Shown piece by piece: positions 1 through 11,225 of a stretch of 64,000 bases of DNA. Position 1 is the stretch's first letter. Every line of letters begins with the position of its first letter. The notes under the pieces were generated by a model. That model had not been told where the DNA came from. It made no database searches and saw only the letters and a list, made by a program, of their open reading frames with translations. The stretch is from Bedellia somnulentella (taxonomy: Eukaryota; Arthropoda; Insecta; Lepidoptera; Bedelliidae): contig OY755170.1 of assembly GCA_963576735.1 (NCBI GenBank), positions 17,778,875-17,842,874 of the forward strand, in the 5' to 3' direction. A program made the position numbers and the translations under genes.

Positions 1-542
1 CAATCGAATATTCAGTGCAGGGATGAGCTTGCTTTCTTACGCCATTCACTTACACAAGCAAAATTAGAAGTCATTGTTTTTATACAAGTCATCGCTGCAA
101 TAACTTAACATATATACTAATTTTCTTGTGAAAAGAAAATGTAACAGATACTCCTCGATTTGAAGGGTTTAGTATACTAATGGCGAAGAAAAAACAAATT
201 GTATTGAATATAATATTAATATTTTTGTTTCCCTAACTTCAGTATATTGTGGATTCGGCCTACGTATTTTCTTAAAAAGTTTTTTCTGCTAACATCAATG
301 ATTTAATGCATAGCGCAAAAATTTCCATCATTCCTGTCTATTCACTTTATTAAAATTAAGTTCTCTTCTAACTATAAAAATAAGAGAGTTAGAAGATCTT
401 ACTAATAACTAGGTCAAAAGTTAATTTGAACACATCTCATTACTCGTTACAATTTTCCCCACTCAGCTTTGGCTATCTCCTGGCTATCTAGTTGAAGCCG
501 TGAGTACAATTAATAAATAATATTAGGAGACAGGACGTTTAC

Positions 543-648
543 CTCAAGGTCTGTGATGTACTTGGGCACGTTGACGATGGTGACCTCGTCGGGCCCGACG
601 CTGACGTGCGGCGCCAGCAGCCGGTTGATGTACTCCAGCCAGGGGATG
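543..648 (-). CDS. Neprilysin-like gene, exon 9 (last exon in window)
   Basis: This 106-bp exon has acceptor GTATTTCCGCAG and donor GTAAAC. It encodes IPWLEYINRLLAPHVSVGPD, then EVTIVNVPKYITDLE, and ends on a codon boundary at residue 375. Family members carry IPWxEYINxxL...VxVxVPxYIxxLE here. The following exons, including the zinc-binding domain, lie outside the window. Confidence 0.95.
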
Positions 649-669
649 CTGCGGAAATACTAGGTTTAG

Positions 670-895
670 TATGACTACATATATATTTTATCACTAGCTG
701 AACCAGCAAACGTTTTTTACCATAATGTTAGGGGTGGACAATCCTTATCACTTAGGAGCATAAAAAATAGTTATAAACCTATTTTCAGACCAATCGAATG
801 TGTGTGCAAAATTTCATTTAAATTGGTTCAGTCCTTTTGGAGGAGTTCAGTGATAAACACTGTGACATGTGAATTTTATATATTAGATTAAGCCA
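670..895 (+). repeat. Decayed non-LTR element 3' end
   Basis: The stretch carries the phrase pattern CAAAATTTCATTTAAATTGG, CAGTCCTTTTGGAGGAG and TGACATGTGAATTTTATATATTAGATT. It recurs in diverged form at 53780-54480. No coding potential remains. Confidence 0.4.
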
Positions 896-1091
896 GATTA
901 CTGCATGAGTACCCAGCGCTACTGGGTATATGGCAGTCGGTGAGAGGGAAACATATAAACACAAATGTAATGGGAAAACGACATTTCTAAATGTTTTAAT
1001 TTCTGAAGATTTATGTTTTACTGGTTTAATTAAAGATGTGGCGTTTTTGATGATTCATCACAGTTTTAAATAGTAAATCTTTTTAAAGATT

Positions 1092-1450
1092 ACCGTGATA
1101 GCCCAGTGGGTAGAACACTCGGTTATCGTGCAAGCGACTAGTGTTCAAATCCTGGGTTGGGCCTACACCAATTTGTCTTTTCTAAAGACATATGTGTGGT
1201 TAATTTATCATGGTTGTTAACGGTGAGGGAAAACATCGTGAGGAAACCCACATGGCTGAGTTGTACTTAGTCATGTGACAGTGTATTCGTACAAAACGGC
1301 GATAGGCCTGCCCCCTATCACGTGAGTACACTGTCCATACAAAACGTGGGTACTCTGAACACCAGGTGACAAAGTCACGTGATGTATTAGTACCTCTGCC
1401 AACCCCTTCGGGGATATTCGGCGTGAACGTTTATGTTATGTTATGCTATG
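1092..1450 (+). repeat. SINE family A, near full length copy 1
   Basis: The element begins with a tRNA-like head carrying an A box (TAGCCCAGTGGG) and a B box (GTTCAAATCC). Next comes a body shared by all copies (ACCAGGTGACAAAGTCACGT, AACCCCTTCGGGGATATTCG) and then a TTATG-repeat tail. This copy lacks about eight bases present in the 13531 copy near ATGTTCAGAAG. It lies in the gene's intron 8, antisense to the gene. Confidence 0.85.
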
Positions 1451-1557
1451 ATAAACGATATTGACTAGTACACTTAATGGAACTTAATCTAGTAAAACTA
1501 TAACTTGCCATTTCAAACGGGAATTAATGTAGAAAATAAAAAGCAGCATTTACAAAC

Positions 1558-1643
1558 CTTGGGAATTTCTGGGTGAGTTCAGCGATGGTCATCGGGTTAT
1601 ATAGACTTGTAGCATTCCTTCGTTTCTCCAACGGAAGTGAAAT
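1558..1643 (-). CDS. Neprilysin-like gene, exon 8
   Basis: This 86-bp exon has acceptor TACTTTTAG and donor GTTTGT. It encodes ISLPLEKRRNATSLYNPMTI and AELTQKFP plus two bases. It matches the LANISLPxEKRRNxTxLYNPMTIAEL block that follows FEMKLAN in M13 peptidases. It contains a possible N-glycosylation site (NATS). Confidence 0.95.
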
Positions 1644-2219
1644 CTAAAAGTAAAATAAATCATATTAAGATCTTATTGCGCTGAAGTCGGGCGACTCGGG
1701 CTTCCGATTAATGTTTCCGCTAATTTTGAGCTAATTCTATTAAAAAATACGTTGCCTAGTAATGGGGTCACCGTTTGTTATGCATCAGGTCTTGAGATCT
1801 AACGCAAATTTGTAGTTCGGCAACCTCTACAAATCAATACGGCAGTTACAAACGACTCGTAAATATTCCTTTAATGTGTTTTTCTATTGAACCTATTATT
1901 AGTAGAGTTATCTTTGGTTAGTATGTCTATTTTCTAGCCCCGTGGTTGAGGAAAAGATAATACAAAACGAGTATTTTTGGATATCTCATTAGTAATTTAT
2001 AGTTTAACTACTCACATATTTTGTACTGACATGATAGGTTAAGCAATCTAATCTTGCTCTCATGATCCAGCGGTAGAGCGCTGAGGTTCAAACCCAGAGG
2101 GCTTAGATTCTATTACACCCTCAAATTTAATTTTTAAGATACAACCCACTTTAAGAAAATATAGTGGTGTTGAATCGCTTGTCATATCTCTTATCGAATC
2201 TATATCATATAATATCATT

Positions 2220-2335
2220 GGTCCCGATTACTATCACGGTAGTAGTCGTTAGTATGTCTAGCGCGGTGGACTAATTGATAATCATCCTATACTGGGTAGA
2301 CTTGATCCCTCGTTGAGGACATACGTGAGCAGATA
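2220..2335 (+). repeat. SINE family E core fragment
   Basis: The phrase TATCACGGTAGTAGTCGTTAG followed by GCGCGGTGGACTAATTG matches the body of the tRNA-headed SINE at 25490-25840. The head is missing. Diverged relatives lie at 13990-14075, 22920-23045, 35415-35570 and 48083-48185. Confidence 0.55.
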
Positions 2336-2367
2336 CTATAGTCTAACTATATTACATAAGTCCTTAC

Positions 2368-2544
2368 ATTAGCCAACTTCATCTCGAACTGCAGCGACTC
2401 GAGCAGCTCGCTCTTAGCGCGGCTGCGATCGGCGCCCAGCAGCACGGCGATGTCCACCATGTAGCGGTAGTACGCTTGCACCAGCGAGTCGCCGGCCCCG
2501 CGGTTCAGGTACTCGCGGCTGAGCCCGAGCGACGCTTGGTCCAG
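2368..2544 (-). CDS. Neprilysin-like gene, exon 7
   Basis: This 177-bp exon of exactly 59 codons has acceptor TATTTGGCAG and donor GTAAGG. It encodes LDQASLGLSREYLNRGAGDS, then a YYRYMVDIAVLLGA segment and FEMKLAN. In the family the first block reads DQxxLGLPxREYYLN; here it is SREYLN, with one Tyr fewer than usual. Confidence 0.96.
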
Positions 2545-2602
2545 CTGCCAAATACACTCGGTCATGTTATACTTGTATGGTTTTATTGGCTTTGTAAGAG
2601 GC

Positions 2603-2732
2603 CTAGCACGAGCGTTATTTTATCGTGACTCTGTCGGTTAGAATGAGATACAAGTATACGCTACTATGTAAACGCGAAAGGGTATTACCATTAGTACGAC
2701 GTGATTTCTAGTTAAAAGGTCGCTCGTGCTAG
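2603..2732 (+). repeat. Family D MITE-like repeat, copy 1
   Basis: This 130-bp element is bounded by inverted ends CTAGCACGAGCG and CGCTCGTGCTAG. The interior has TTATTTTATCGTGAC near the left end and AGTTAAAAGGTCG near the right end. It is single here, but paired in tandem at 41677-41948 and 46485-46755. It lies in intron 6. Confidence 0.75.
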
Positions 2733-3093
2733 CCAAGCAGTTTTTATAAGTTAGTTCGCTATTTTAATAGCACATTATAAAGAAGTTCCTTGAAAAGAGG
2801 GCTTAACATATTATTCATAGATTGCATACTTATTTATTTACTTTGAAAACTTTGAAAATCTTATGCATTTAAAGTGAAAATATTGCTAATATAAACCTAT
2901 TAAATATATTTTATATTAAGTATTCGCAATTAAAAATAAATAAAATTCGCAAGCAAGATAACAGCAATATTAAAAACACATACGCGAAGCATTAAAAATA
3001 TATAAAACAGAATAGGTACATAACTTAAAAAATATACTAAAGAGAAAACATTAAATAAAAATATAGAAAGTACAATATAAAATGCGTTCTTAC

Positions 3094-3305
3094 ATCAATA
3101 ATCCGTGATGTGGAATTCTTCACGTCGACAGAGATGGAGAAATCGAGGAAGTAGTCAACGGAGTATCCAGCCTCTCGGAAGCGGTAGACAGACTCCTTCC
3201 AGGAGAAGGTGCTCTCGTCCCAGGAGTCCCCGTCGAGCACCGGCCAGCCGCCCAGACGACGGAGCATGTCCAGCAGAGGAGTGGAGCCTCGAGCCTCGAT
3301 GGCAG
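3094..3305 (-). CDS. Neprilysin-like gene, exon 6
   Basis: This 212-bp exon has acceptor CGTTTCCAG and donor GTAAGA. It encodes AIEARGSTPLLDMLRRLGGW, PVLDGDSW and onward to VDVKNSTSRIID, matching the PLLDxLxxLGGWPVLxGDSW and DxKNSTxxI blocks of insect neprilysins. There is a potential N-glycosylation site at KNST. It ends on a codon boundary. Confidence 0.96.
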
Positions 3306-3334
3306 CTGGAAACGATCATTATGTTATGAACGAT

Positions 3335-3580
3335 GTATACTGAGGTTCAACTGTTCACATCAAGAATGATAATAACCATACTTGTATCTTCTAACCCATA
3401 TTAAAATTTATTTCGGTCTCGCTCACACGAAATGAATATTCGTATTTTGACATTTCTGATATATGAGAATACATGGTGATATGATATGCGAGGGAGAAAG
3501 AAAGAAATTTTTATGTGGGTAGAAGTGGGTATGCTTATTATATCGTTCTCGGCGTGAAGAGTAGACCTTCCTTTACTTAA
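3335..3580. repeat. Fold-back MITE, relative of 42610-42975
   Basis: The left part (CATCAAGAATGATAATAACC, TATTAAAATTTATTTCGGTC) and the right part (GTTCTCGGCGTGAAGAG) are imperfect inverted matches. They also align to the arms of the element near 42.8 kb. It lies in intron 5. Confidence 0.55.
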
Positions 3581-4186
3581 GATTTAACAGGACTCAAAGA
3601 CACTGTCAAAAGCCATGATAAAATTTAAGCGAATGAGTTTTGCCATTCTTAGCCTAATTAGAGTTAGAGGTGAGCCGCTTCATCAAAACGTTTTCATCGC
3701 AGAATAAACATTCAGGAGCTCGTGTAAAGCAATTGCATCACTCTCACACGCTCACCGCCGTAACACTTTCACTGCTGTTATTATTACTACTACTACCATT
3801 TAAATACTCGTAACTCTGTATCCTTACGATTACTTGCGTCAGCGAATGTTTGGCGGAACTAATATTTCTCAAATGGCGGAACTTAAATTTAATTAGCTAA
3901 ATATGTCGGTTCATCACACATATTTACGTATGCACCGAATAACTTATCGCCGATCTCGTAATGAAATTATCGATGATGATGCCACGGTCACATTTGTGAG
4001 AAGTGCTGAATGTTGTTCAGTTTAAATTAAATGGGAGTATAGATAGTTCTAACTTTTCAAATTGGCATAAATATGTCATGTATACTTTGTGAGGAGCACA
4101 GCTGCCTCGTTAGTAGTAGATGGAAACTATGAGTCAGTGAACTGATATTAACAGAACACATGAAAATTTATTCATGTAACGCAAGT

Positions 4187-5205
4187 AGTGTTGCCCAAAT
4201 TCAGTCTTGGTCGTCTTGGTCTTGTTCTTGCGTTTTTGCAAGACCAAGACCAAGAACAAGACCGCCTATTTTTAGCAAGACCAAGACCCAGACTGACCGT
4301 GCAAGATTTGAGCAAGAACAAGACATAGCCTGCAAGACTCTTGCGTCTTGCAGCTAGGACTTAGCGCTATTTCACTGAGTAGTTAGGTGTAACAGTTCGG
4401 TGGATAGGTAGGTACGCTTAAAAATTCTATGAGACGCAAAAAACTGTATCAAAGAATATGAAAAACTGGACCTATGCGCATTACGACTAATACCATAAAC
4501 ATAGCGAATAAAAATATTATTAAAATCAAACTGAGTGCATGCATAGTTATGTTTTAACCATCGGCACTTTGATAATGCGGTATCAAAGGTTTTGTACTTA
4601 CTTCTCAAAGAAATTTGCCGCTTTTCGGAAGTACATGGTTATGATACACGCGCCGGCGGCTTCTTTTGAAATCTAAAACAATCGTTGCCGCCACGCCGAA
4701 ATCATAACATTTGACACTATTTGATTGCCGCCATAGGGCGTAGCGTAGGTATACTCATGCAAAATAATTTCGATTTTTTTACACGCTTTATATTATTGAT
4801 TGATTTGCGGCGGCATCCTTATCATAGAGCCGGCAAGTGGCGAGGCGGCGCGGTAGAAAGCAAGGAAACGTACTATAAATAGAGGAATTATTTTAATTCC
4901 AGTTACTTCCATGGAAAACGACATATAAGTCAGTTGATTTTTCGAATTTCTTATCAAATCTTCAGTTATTTATTAATCTGCTTGATCTTTACTATGGCTA
5001 TATTCATTCAAGCTCACAATGTTCCAATTCTAATACGTTTTTCTAGGATTTAAAGTAAACTTTAATAAATAGTAATAGACTAATAGGTAATTGCAAGACT
5101 TGCAAGACTCTTGCTGCAAGACCAAGACCAAGACCAGGTGTATTGGCGCAAGACCAAGACCAAGACTGGCTAAGTCTCGTCTTGTTCTTGCGTTTGGGCA
5201 ACACT
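4187..5205. mobile_element. Non-autonomous hAT-like DNA transposon with target duplication
   Basis: The ends are AGTGTTGCCCAAA and its inverse. An 8-bp duplication ACGCAAGT occurs at 4179-4186 and 5207-5214, with one extra T at the right junction. Within about 130 bp of each end are arrays of the hexamer GTCTTG/CAAGAC. On the left they are arranged both ways so that they can fold back, and on the right they are mainly CAAGAC. There is no transposase ORF. Eight-base duplications and subterminal repeat arrays are typical of hAT elements; the superfamily is inference. Confidence 0.75.
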
Positions 5206-5439
5206 TACGCAAGTATACTTTTTAAAAAGCCAACCAAAGTTTTAACACAAGTTAATTGTCTATTCTTTATTATTCCATGACTATATAAGATATTTTAATA
5301 TTTCTCCCAAATTAATAATTTACTGTAAAACTACGAAGCTAAGTAATTTGCAGTTCAAAGAAGGTTGATTGGTATCAATCTCAACTAATTATAGGTTACC
5401 GTCATCGCCTCTGGGTGGAGGTTCAAGATTCCCATTTTT

Positions 5440-5660
5440 TCAAAAGAGAAGATTCTTTACATACATACATACATATACCCACGCCATTAGTTCCCATTGG
5501 GGTAGGCAGAGACTATCGATCGCCGCTATCGTACGATCCTGACAAACCTCTCTAGCTTCGTTTACATCCATCAATCTTTTCATACATGTTCTTTTATTCT
5601 TCATACTTCGGACGCCTTCCTTTTTGAGCACACTCTTAATTTGGTCCAAGTGTGTTCTTT
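5440..5660 (-). repeat. RTE-like LINE 3' end fragment (family C)
   Basis: The minus strand reads a short coding remnant (MKRLMDVNEAREVCQDR) and then TAGTCTCTGCCTACCCCAATG and a GTATGTATGT tail. The same text recurs at 29740-29875 (+) and, tail part only, at 26757-26815 (+). The residues resemble the end of RTE-type polymerases; that assignment is inference. Confidence 0.55.
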
Positions 5661-5933
5661 ACAAAAAAAATCTTTACATCTATTGTTTTATCTCATCTCT
5701 ACATTTATATCAAGGTTAAGCACACCCAATCCCAAAATTATCAAATAAGAGTAAGTTAAATAAAAACATTCTGCTCTTTTCAGGTATAGAATATGTTAAA
5801 CAACTGTTACTTGTGCTCGCCAATGTTTATGTCACGGTGAAAACAAACATTCCCCGGCGTATTATTATAAGCAATTATTAACAGGAAATTGGTCATTGTA
5901 ATCCGCAACAAAATAGTCGGTGTGCATACGTAC

Positions 5934-6179
5934 TTCTATTCATGCAGGCCTGGTAGAGTGTTTTGGCGAGAACGAATGGTCTAGGTTCATCTTGCTTGAT
6001 GGGTTCGTCCAGCAGCGCGCGGATCTGTTCCTGCAGCTGGTCCGTGATGATGGAGAACGTGTTGACGGATGTCTTGTCGTCAGGAATACGCGTGTTCTTC
6101 AAAAACGATCCGCAAGCAAAATCATAGAAGTCATCGCAAGGCTCGACCGACGTGTCCATGTTCAGCAATAGCTTGGAGG
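5934..6179 (-). CDS. Neprilysin-like gene, exon 5 (M13 N-terminal domain)
   Basis: This 246-bp exon has acceptor TTATTGCACAG and donor GTACGT. It encodes SKLLLNMDTSVEPCDDFYDF, then ACGSFLKNTRIPDDKTSVNT, and onward to the LAKTLYQACMNR block. The EPCDDFYxFACG signature is diagnostic for the M13 family. The last base begins a Thr codon completed by exon 6. Confidence 0.97.
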
Positions 6180-6260
6180 CTGTGCAATAAAAAAATATAA
6201 GTTACCGGCCGATGCTTAAAGAGGTTAGGAGATGGATAGATAATTGTAACAATGGGGTAC

Positions 6261-6365
6261 CTGTGTGGACGCAGCCGGGCGTGCTGCAGATGTCGCCCTC
6301 GTCCTTGGCCACCACCGCCGGCGGCATGGACGAGGAAACTCTCAGCTCACTAGTCTGTGGCATGT
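6261..6365 (-). CDS. Neprilysin-like gene, exon 4 (stalk and first cysteines)
   Basis: This 105-bp exon has acceptor AAATTGCAG and donor GTACCC. It encodes a variable juxtamembrane stalk (DMPQTSELRVSSSMPPAVVA) and then KDEGDICSTPGCVHTA, the CxTPxCVHTA cysteine motif at the beginning of the M13 ectodomain. The final Ala codon is split with exon 5. The intron to exon 5 is only 81 bp. Confidence 0.95.
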
Positions 6366-8048
6366 CTGCAATTTGTACAATGGCGTCAACTGCCTGCTCT
6401 ATTGTTGTATTGCTATTTCAATTAACTATGCTGCGAGAGATGTAATTAAATGTGCTCTGAACTAAATATGAATATTCTACTCTTTTACAGTTTAGTATTG
6501 CTATGTTAAAGTTTGTAGATTGACTTAATGTTACAATTAAAGTCTCTTCCAAATTAAATTCGATCAAATTATAAAGAGCAGCGCTTAATATTCTCCCCTT
6601 TCCTTCTTTATTTCATCAACAGCCAAAATAATTAGACTCGGTCTCTCTGAGCAACTCTTACGGTAACATCAAACCAGGACAAAGAACTTTTAAATTATAT
6701 GGTTGTAAACGTAGATACTGCGAAACATTTATCGTGTGATGGACTCCTTAGATATAGTTGCAACAAAAATAATTACAATGGTACATATGGTACTATGTTT
6801 AAAAGAACCTGAATACTTATTTCCATTTCGACTATATACAAACCTATTATAATACTTGAGGTTTACTAAGGTCATTATCGCGTAAAATAGTATTGTTAAT
6901 CTTGATGTATTATTGGCGCTATTCATAATAAATAACCACGAGATCTTACATGATGTATGAAAGAATTGCTATTCCAACCTTAATATAAAACTTAAAAACA
7001 TCATTAGTAACAAATCGTACGTTAGTCATGCACATTATAAAACGTAACTTTAATTAAGTATAATAGAAGCAGTTCAGCGAAGTGAATGTTGGGCGCGAAG
7101 TTGTGTTGACATTTAACGTGATCCAATATAGTCGACTAAAGGCCACTGCTTAAATATCTTATTAGATAATGTTGTAAGATTTGCGATGCAATCGCCTAAC
7201 TGTTTGCCGAACAATACCGTTGCGGCAACCTGGCCGTTGGTTTGCAAATTATTTCTATCGTCTATTTTTACCATACAATGACAAGCAATACGACCCATTG
7301 ACAATGAGTTACCAAACCGTGATTTGTTTCCTCGTTTGTCTGACATGACGCTAACAAACTGTGTGATATGCCACGTATCGCCGATGATGAAAGGATATTA
7401 GAACAACATTTCTCTTATTGATATTCCACGAGTGCGATAGCAGGCAAATAAGTATCATTTATATTCAACATGCTATCAAGTAGATCGAAATTTCTTCGGT
7501 TGATTCTTGTTTATTCACAAACGTAATTGATTTCCATAATTTATTATTTGAATCAAATATCATCAACGATGTGTTTTTCTTATCAATAAAAATTAAAATA
7601 AAATGTTAAGTAGTACAGAAACGAGAGCATTCTGTACTTTTTCGTGAAATATGTAAATAATAATTGGTTAAATCCAAAAATATCTGGAGCACTTACTTCA
7701 AGTTATGCGAAGTAGCTGCAATGGTATATATAGAATTGATTCTCGCTTGAACTCCCATAAGTTTATGATAACTTAAATATTTGTATATTCAATAAGTGTG
7801 CTACTTTCTTCTACAGTAGATAATAATAAATAATCTAAAACTAATGGCTTATTACAAAGTAAACTCAGAACCTTATGACGTACATGCATTTTGAAAAATT
7901 ATTCAGAAGCAAATTAAGTCTTTCCTATAAAGATAAACTTATCAAAACTAATTGAGGATATTATAAGCGTTTCCTATAAAAATTATGTTATTATAATATT
8001 ATATTAATATAAAAATATATGATTAAACCATAGTGGTGCCGTACTAAC
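6366..8048. other. Intron 3: no recognisable feature
   Basis: This is AT-rich intron sequence between exons 4 and 3. No repeat family listed here, ORF of interest, RNA gene or strong inverted repeat was found by eye. Confidence 0.6.
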
Positions 8049-8185
8049 CAGTGAGGTTGTTGGGGTAGCGCAGCAGCAGCGTGGCGAGGAAGGCGGCCAG
8101 GAAGCCCACGGCTAGCAGCGTCGCCACGCCAGCGAGGATCATCAGCCGCTTCTCCAGCGACGAGCGCTGCCCCCAGAATGAAGGC
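8049..8185 (-). CDS. Neprilysin-like gene, exon 3 (membrane anchor)
   Basis: This 137-bp exon has acceptor TTTCCTCAG and donor GTTAGT. It encodes PSFWGQRSSLEKRLM followed by about 23 hydrophobic residues (ILAGVATLLAVGFLAAFLA through TLLL) and then RYPNNLT. This is the signal-anchor of a type II membrane protein: basic residues on the cytosolic side, then the helix, then a possible N-glycosylation site (NNLT) just outside. It is strongly GC-rich against flanking AT-rich introns. The phase matches exons 2 and 4 exactly. Confidence 0.95.
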
Positions 8186-10829
8186 CTGAGGAAAGAAACG
8201 ATGATAAAATATTGGAACAGTCGGCATAATATAGAGATTTTTTAAAGGTATAATGAAGGGTGACCGATAAAATGCACGCATAAAAATGACAGTTATAAAA
8301 GTTTAAAAGAGTTATTAAATCATGGTTTGACAGGTTTGGTAATAGTTTAGTTAGAAATTAATTTTGTTGTGAAATTATCGTCCCTCCTTAACCGAATTCG
8401 CGTGTTACCGATTTTAAAGAGAATAATCTATTATATTGCTTCAGTTCGTGATTGAAAAGTATTCAATCTTTTATTTTATATCGTAAAACCAAAAAAGGTA
8501 GTAAAAAGTTCCTACAAAATGTTATAGAATTAATTCTAACGAACATAAAACGAGGGTCTATAAAAAATCTTTAACTATTTTAAGGGCGAGAAACTACTAC
8601 ATTTACAATCACTTGAGCGCTAGTAAACTAAATAGTTTGTTTATAAAATTTTAAGTCGTGAGTATATGTATGCATCATATATTAAGAATAAGATATTACT
8701 ATTATTAAATCACAGCCATCCTGCTTCTACTATCTACACAAGCTCGAACAAACTATTGAGCTCACATTGCAAGTTGGTGCGAGCACAGACGATATAATAC
8801 TATGCTATATACCAGGGACAATTGTTTTTCTTCTCAAATCTTCGTTGTACCGATCTCCCGGGAAACGTCTCAAGATATTATAAATAATATATAATTACCG
8901 CCGTGATATAGATAGACTGTTTAAAAAAGACATTGAATCCATTAATTAAATAGCGGATTACAAAACCAATAAGATGCAAGACGGAAAAATGATTGTTTTA
9001 TGATATTAACTAAAGTAGTGCATAAATAGGATAGAATGCAATCAGTCACGTCGTCATGACTAACTGCGCCGAAAACAAATTGAAAGCAGTTTGAATCTAC
9101 TATATAAAACACACACTAATGTCATCAATTTACCAGAATAGTTTTAAGAGCATATACTTTTTACGATTTCATTTTACATCCCTTCCACTTTGAAACTATT
9201 CAATGTCTATTGCTACTAGGATTACCGCCTGAGATTACAGCTTACAACTTATGTTAAGCAACTACTTATTTGAACAAGGTTGTCCATATATCTTATCTTT
9301 ATAAGTCTACTTGTGAATTTAATAAAACTACGTTGTACGTGCTTTTGACTTCAATCTTGAACGAATATCTTATGATTAAGCTAACATGAATCAAAATGCT
9401 GCCGTATATTTTAAAACTCATAAGCACCAATACGATAAAAATCATTAGGTACTGTATATATCACAGAAAATAGATAAATTTGTCATCATAACACAAATAA
9501 TGATTAATTATTGTGCATTTCAGTCTCCTCCGTGAAAAGAAAAAAGGCCAAGTTCAATATAGGTACATTAGTCGTCGTAGGCAATCGGCTATTCTGTTCG
9601 ACACCTTCAGGAAAGTAAGACTAATGATGTTTGGCTTAGAGCCTGCATAATGAAGCTACCATGCTGCGAGGCGCCCTTGACCATGCCCAAGGTCTAGGCA
9701 GGCGTACTCTATTATATATACAGACGCAGCTTTACGCCTTTTGTTGCAGGAGTTTCAGAGTCACTAAGGTTTATTTGCTTTGACTTTGAACACCGCTAGA
9801 TATCACAACATACTAAGCATTTACTTCATTTATTACCTTTTTTATATACCTTTAAATGTACGAAGTATCAATGCGCAAACTTCTTTAAGACTGCTGAGTT
9901 CATTTTAGTTACATGACATTCTTATTTTCCTAAACGTAGTAGTAGTAGTATATTATTAAAACACAGGAAAGTACTACCTTATAGTATACTCGGCATGCAA
10001 AGTTTACAATTATAAACCATTTTCCGAGACATGATTGAGAAAAACATATATGCAGGATATGAAATGAAACAACACTATGGCTACCGTTAGATTTAACAAA
10101 AAACCCATTTATATTTATCTTTGATCAGACCATATATTTTAAGATCACAAATTCTGGAAATGGTTTGCGATCAGCAACCTTTTACTAAATATTTCGTTTC
10201 AATTTCATATCACTGGGTATGTGATTTTACGATTAGAAGTTTAGCAAACGTTAAAACTGCATAACTTTAATTAGTTTTTTTTATGAAAACTATTTATATT
10301 AGTCGTTAACAATTTGTTTTTGCTATAAAATAAAAATATTTCGCATTAACACTTTGCATGCCAAATTAAAAAATAATTCAAAATCCACATAAAGTTTATT
10401 TCAGAATAATTAAAACTAGCAAAAATGCCAGTGATTCTCATGAATGGATTCGGTACGTTGCGTCTTTTATGCGCCGATGGAAGTAAAGACGATGCGAAGG
10501 TCTTTTTTTCTGTTATAAGTTGGCACCGTGACACACCTTCCAGCCAGTTTTGTAAGCTGCAGATCCAGTATTTTAGTGGTTCGCCTGAACTCTAAACGAA
10601 TTTACTCAGCCAATTCACGATGAACGAGCAGCAGATATGGGGTTATCTGATCCTAAACAAGCAAAAACTTATTTGTTTTAAAACTAACGGAGTATATGTT
10701 GACTGCCGATATTGTTATGTAAATATACTAAATGGATATAATATTTCTATTGATTCGAATGTGGAGTTTGTTAAAACCTTTTAAATTTGTCTTTTCAGGA
10801 ATACACGACGCAAATAAACTGGTATGTTA

Positions 10830-11225
10830 AGAGGTTTTGAGTCTGGCGCTTTATTTGAAGATATTTTTAGAATCTTCACTGTTATCAGCTAATAGACATT
10901 CACTAATGGCACCCTCTGAAGTTTTTCACAACGACCGGTACTGTGCGGCTCTCGTCCTTCGGTTTCCCGCGAAATTCACCAAATCGTCGGTTCACCTTGT
11001 GGGTGGCCTACGCGACTTCTACTCTAAAACCTTCATAGTCACACGCTCGTTGGCTTGGCACACAATGTGATGTTTCCACGGATCTCCTCGATGTGATTTC
11101 TGTATTGAATCTCCCTATATGGCTCTGTCCAATCTTCTTTGGGTGACTCTGACTTGTAAGGACCATTGTAAGCCACGTCTCTGTGCCGTAAGTCATAACT
11201 ATATAGTTGTTCAAAATACACTTAA
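10830..11225 (-). pseudogene. Degenerate RTE-type non-LTR polymerase remnant
   Basis: The minus strand reads VMTYGTETW, then after a frame change a REIQYRNHIEEIRGN stretch, and later a segment ending VVVKNF. These fit the C-terminal part of lepidopteran RTE polymerases (VLTYGAETW, then RDxIRNEEIRxRT). Several frameshifts and stops break it. It lies in intron 2. Confidence 0.6.

Larger units (their letters stand above)
649..1557. repeat. Intron 8 content: LINE-tail-like repeat and a SINE
   Basis: Positions about 685-895 resemble the dispersed lepidopteran element whose text runs from an ACTAGCTGAACC start through CAAAATTTCAT and TTGGTTCAG to TTTTATATATTAGAT. I take this as a decayed 3' end of a non-LTR element. 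The rest of the intron is SINE family A (1092-1450), described separately, plus unremarkable AT-rich sequence. Confidence 0.45.

Noticed and set aside
3105..3329. Plus-strand Arg/Ser-rich frame
   Set aside because: It is antisense to exon 6, which has clear protein homology and splice sites.
4160..4357. Small protein with repeated Ser/Arg/Thr words
   Set aside because: It is a translation of the CAAGAC hexamer arrays at the left end of the hAT-like element.
5893..6168. Open frame starting at the Met in LNMDTSVEPCDD as a small separate gene
   Set aside because: It is part of exon 5 of the neprilysin-like gene. The frame extends upstream to an acceptor at 6180, and the residues after ACMNR are intronic.
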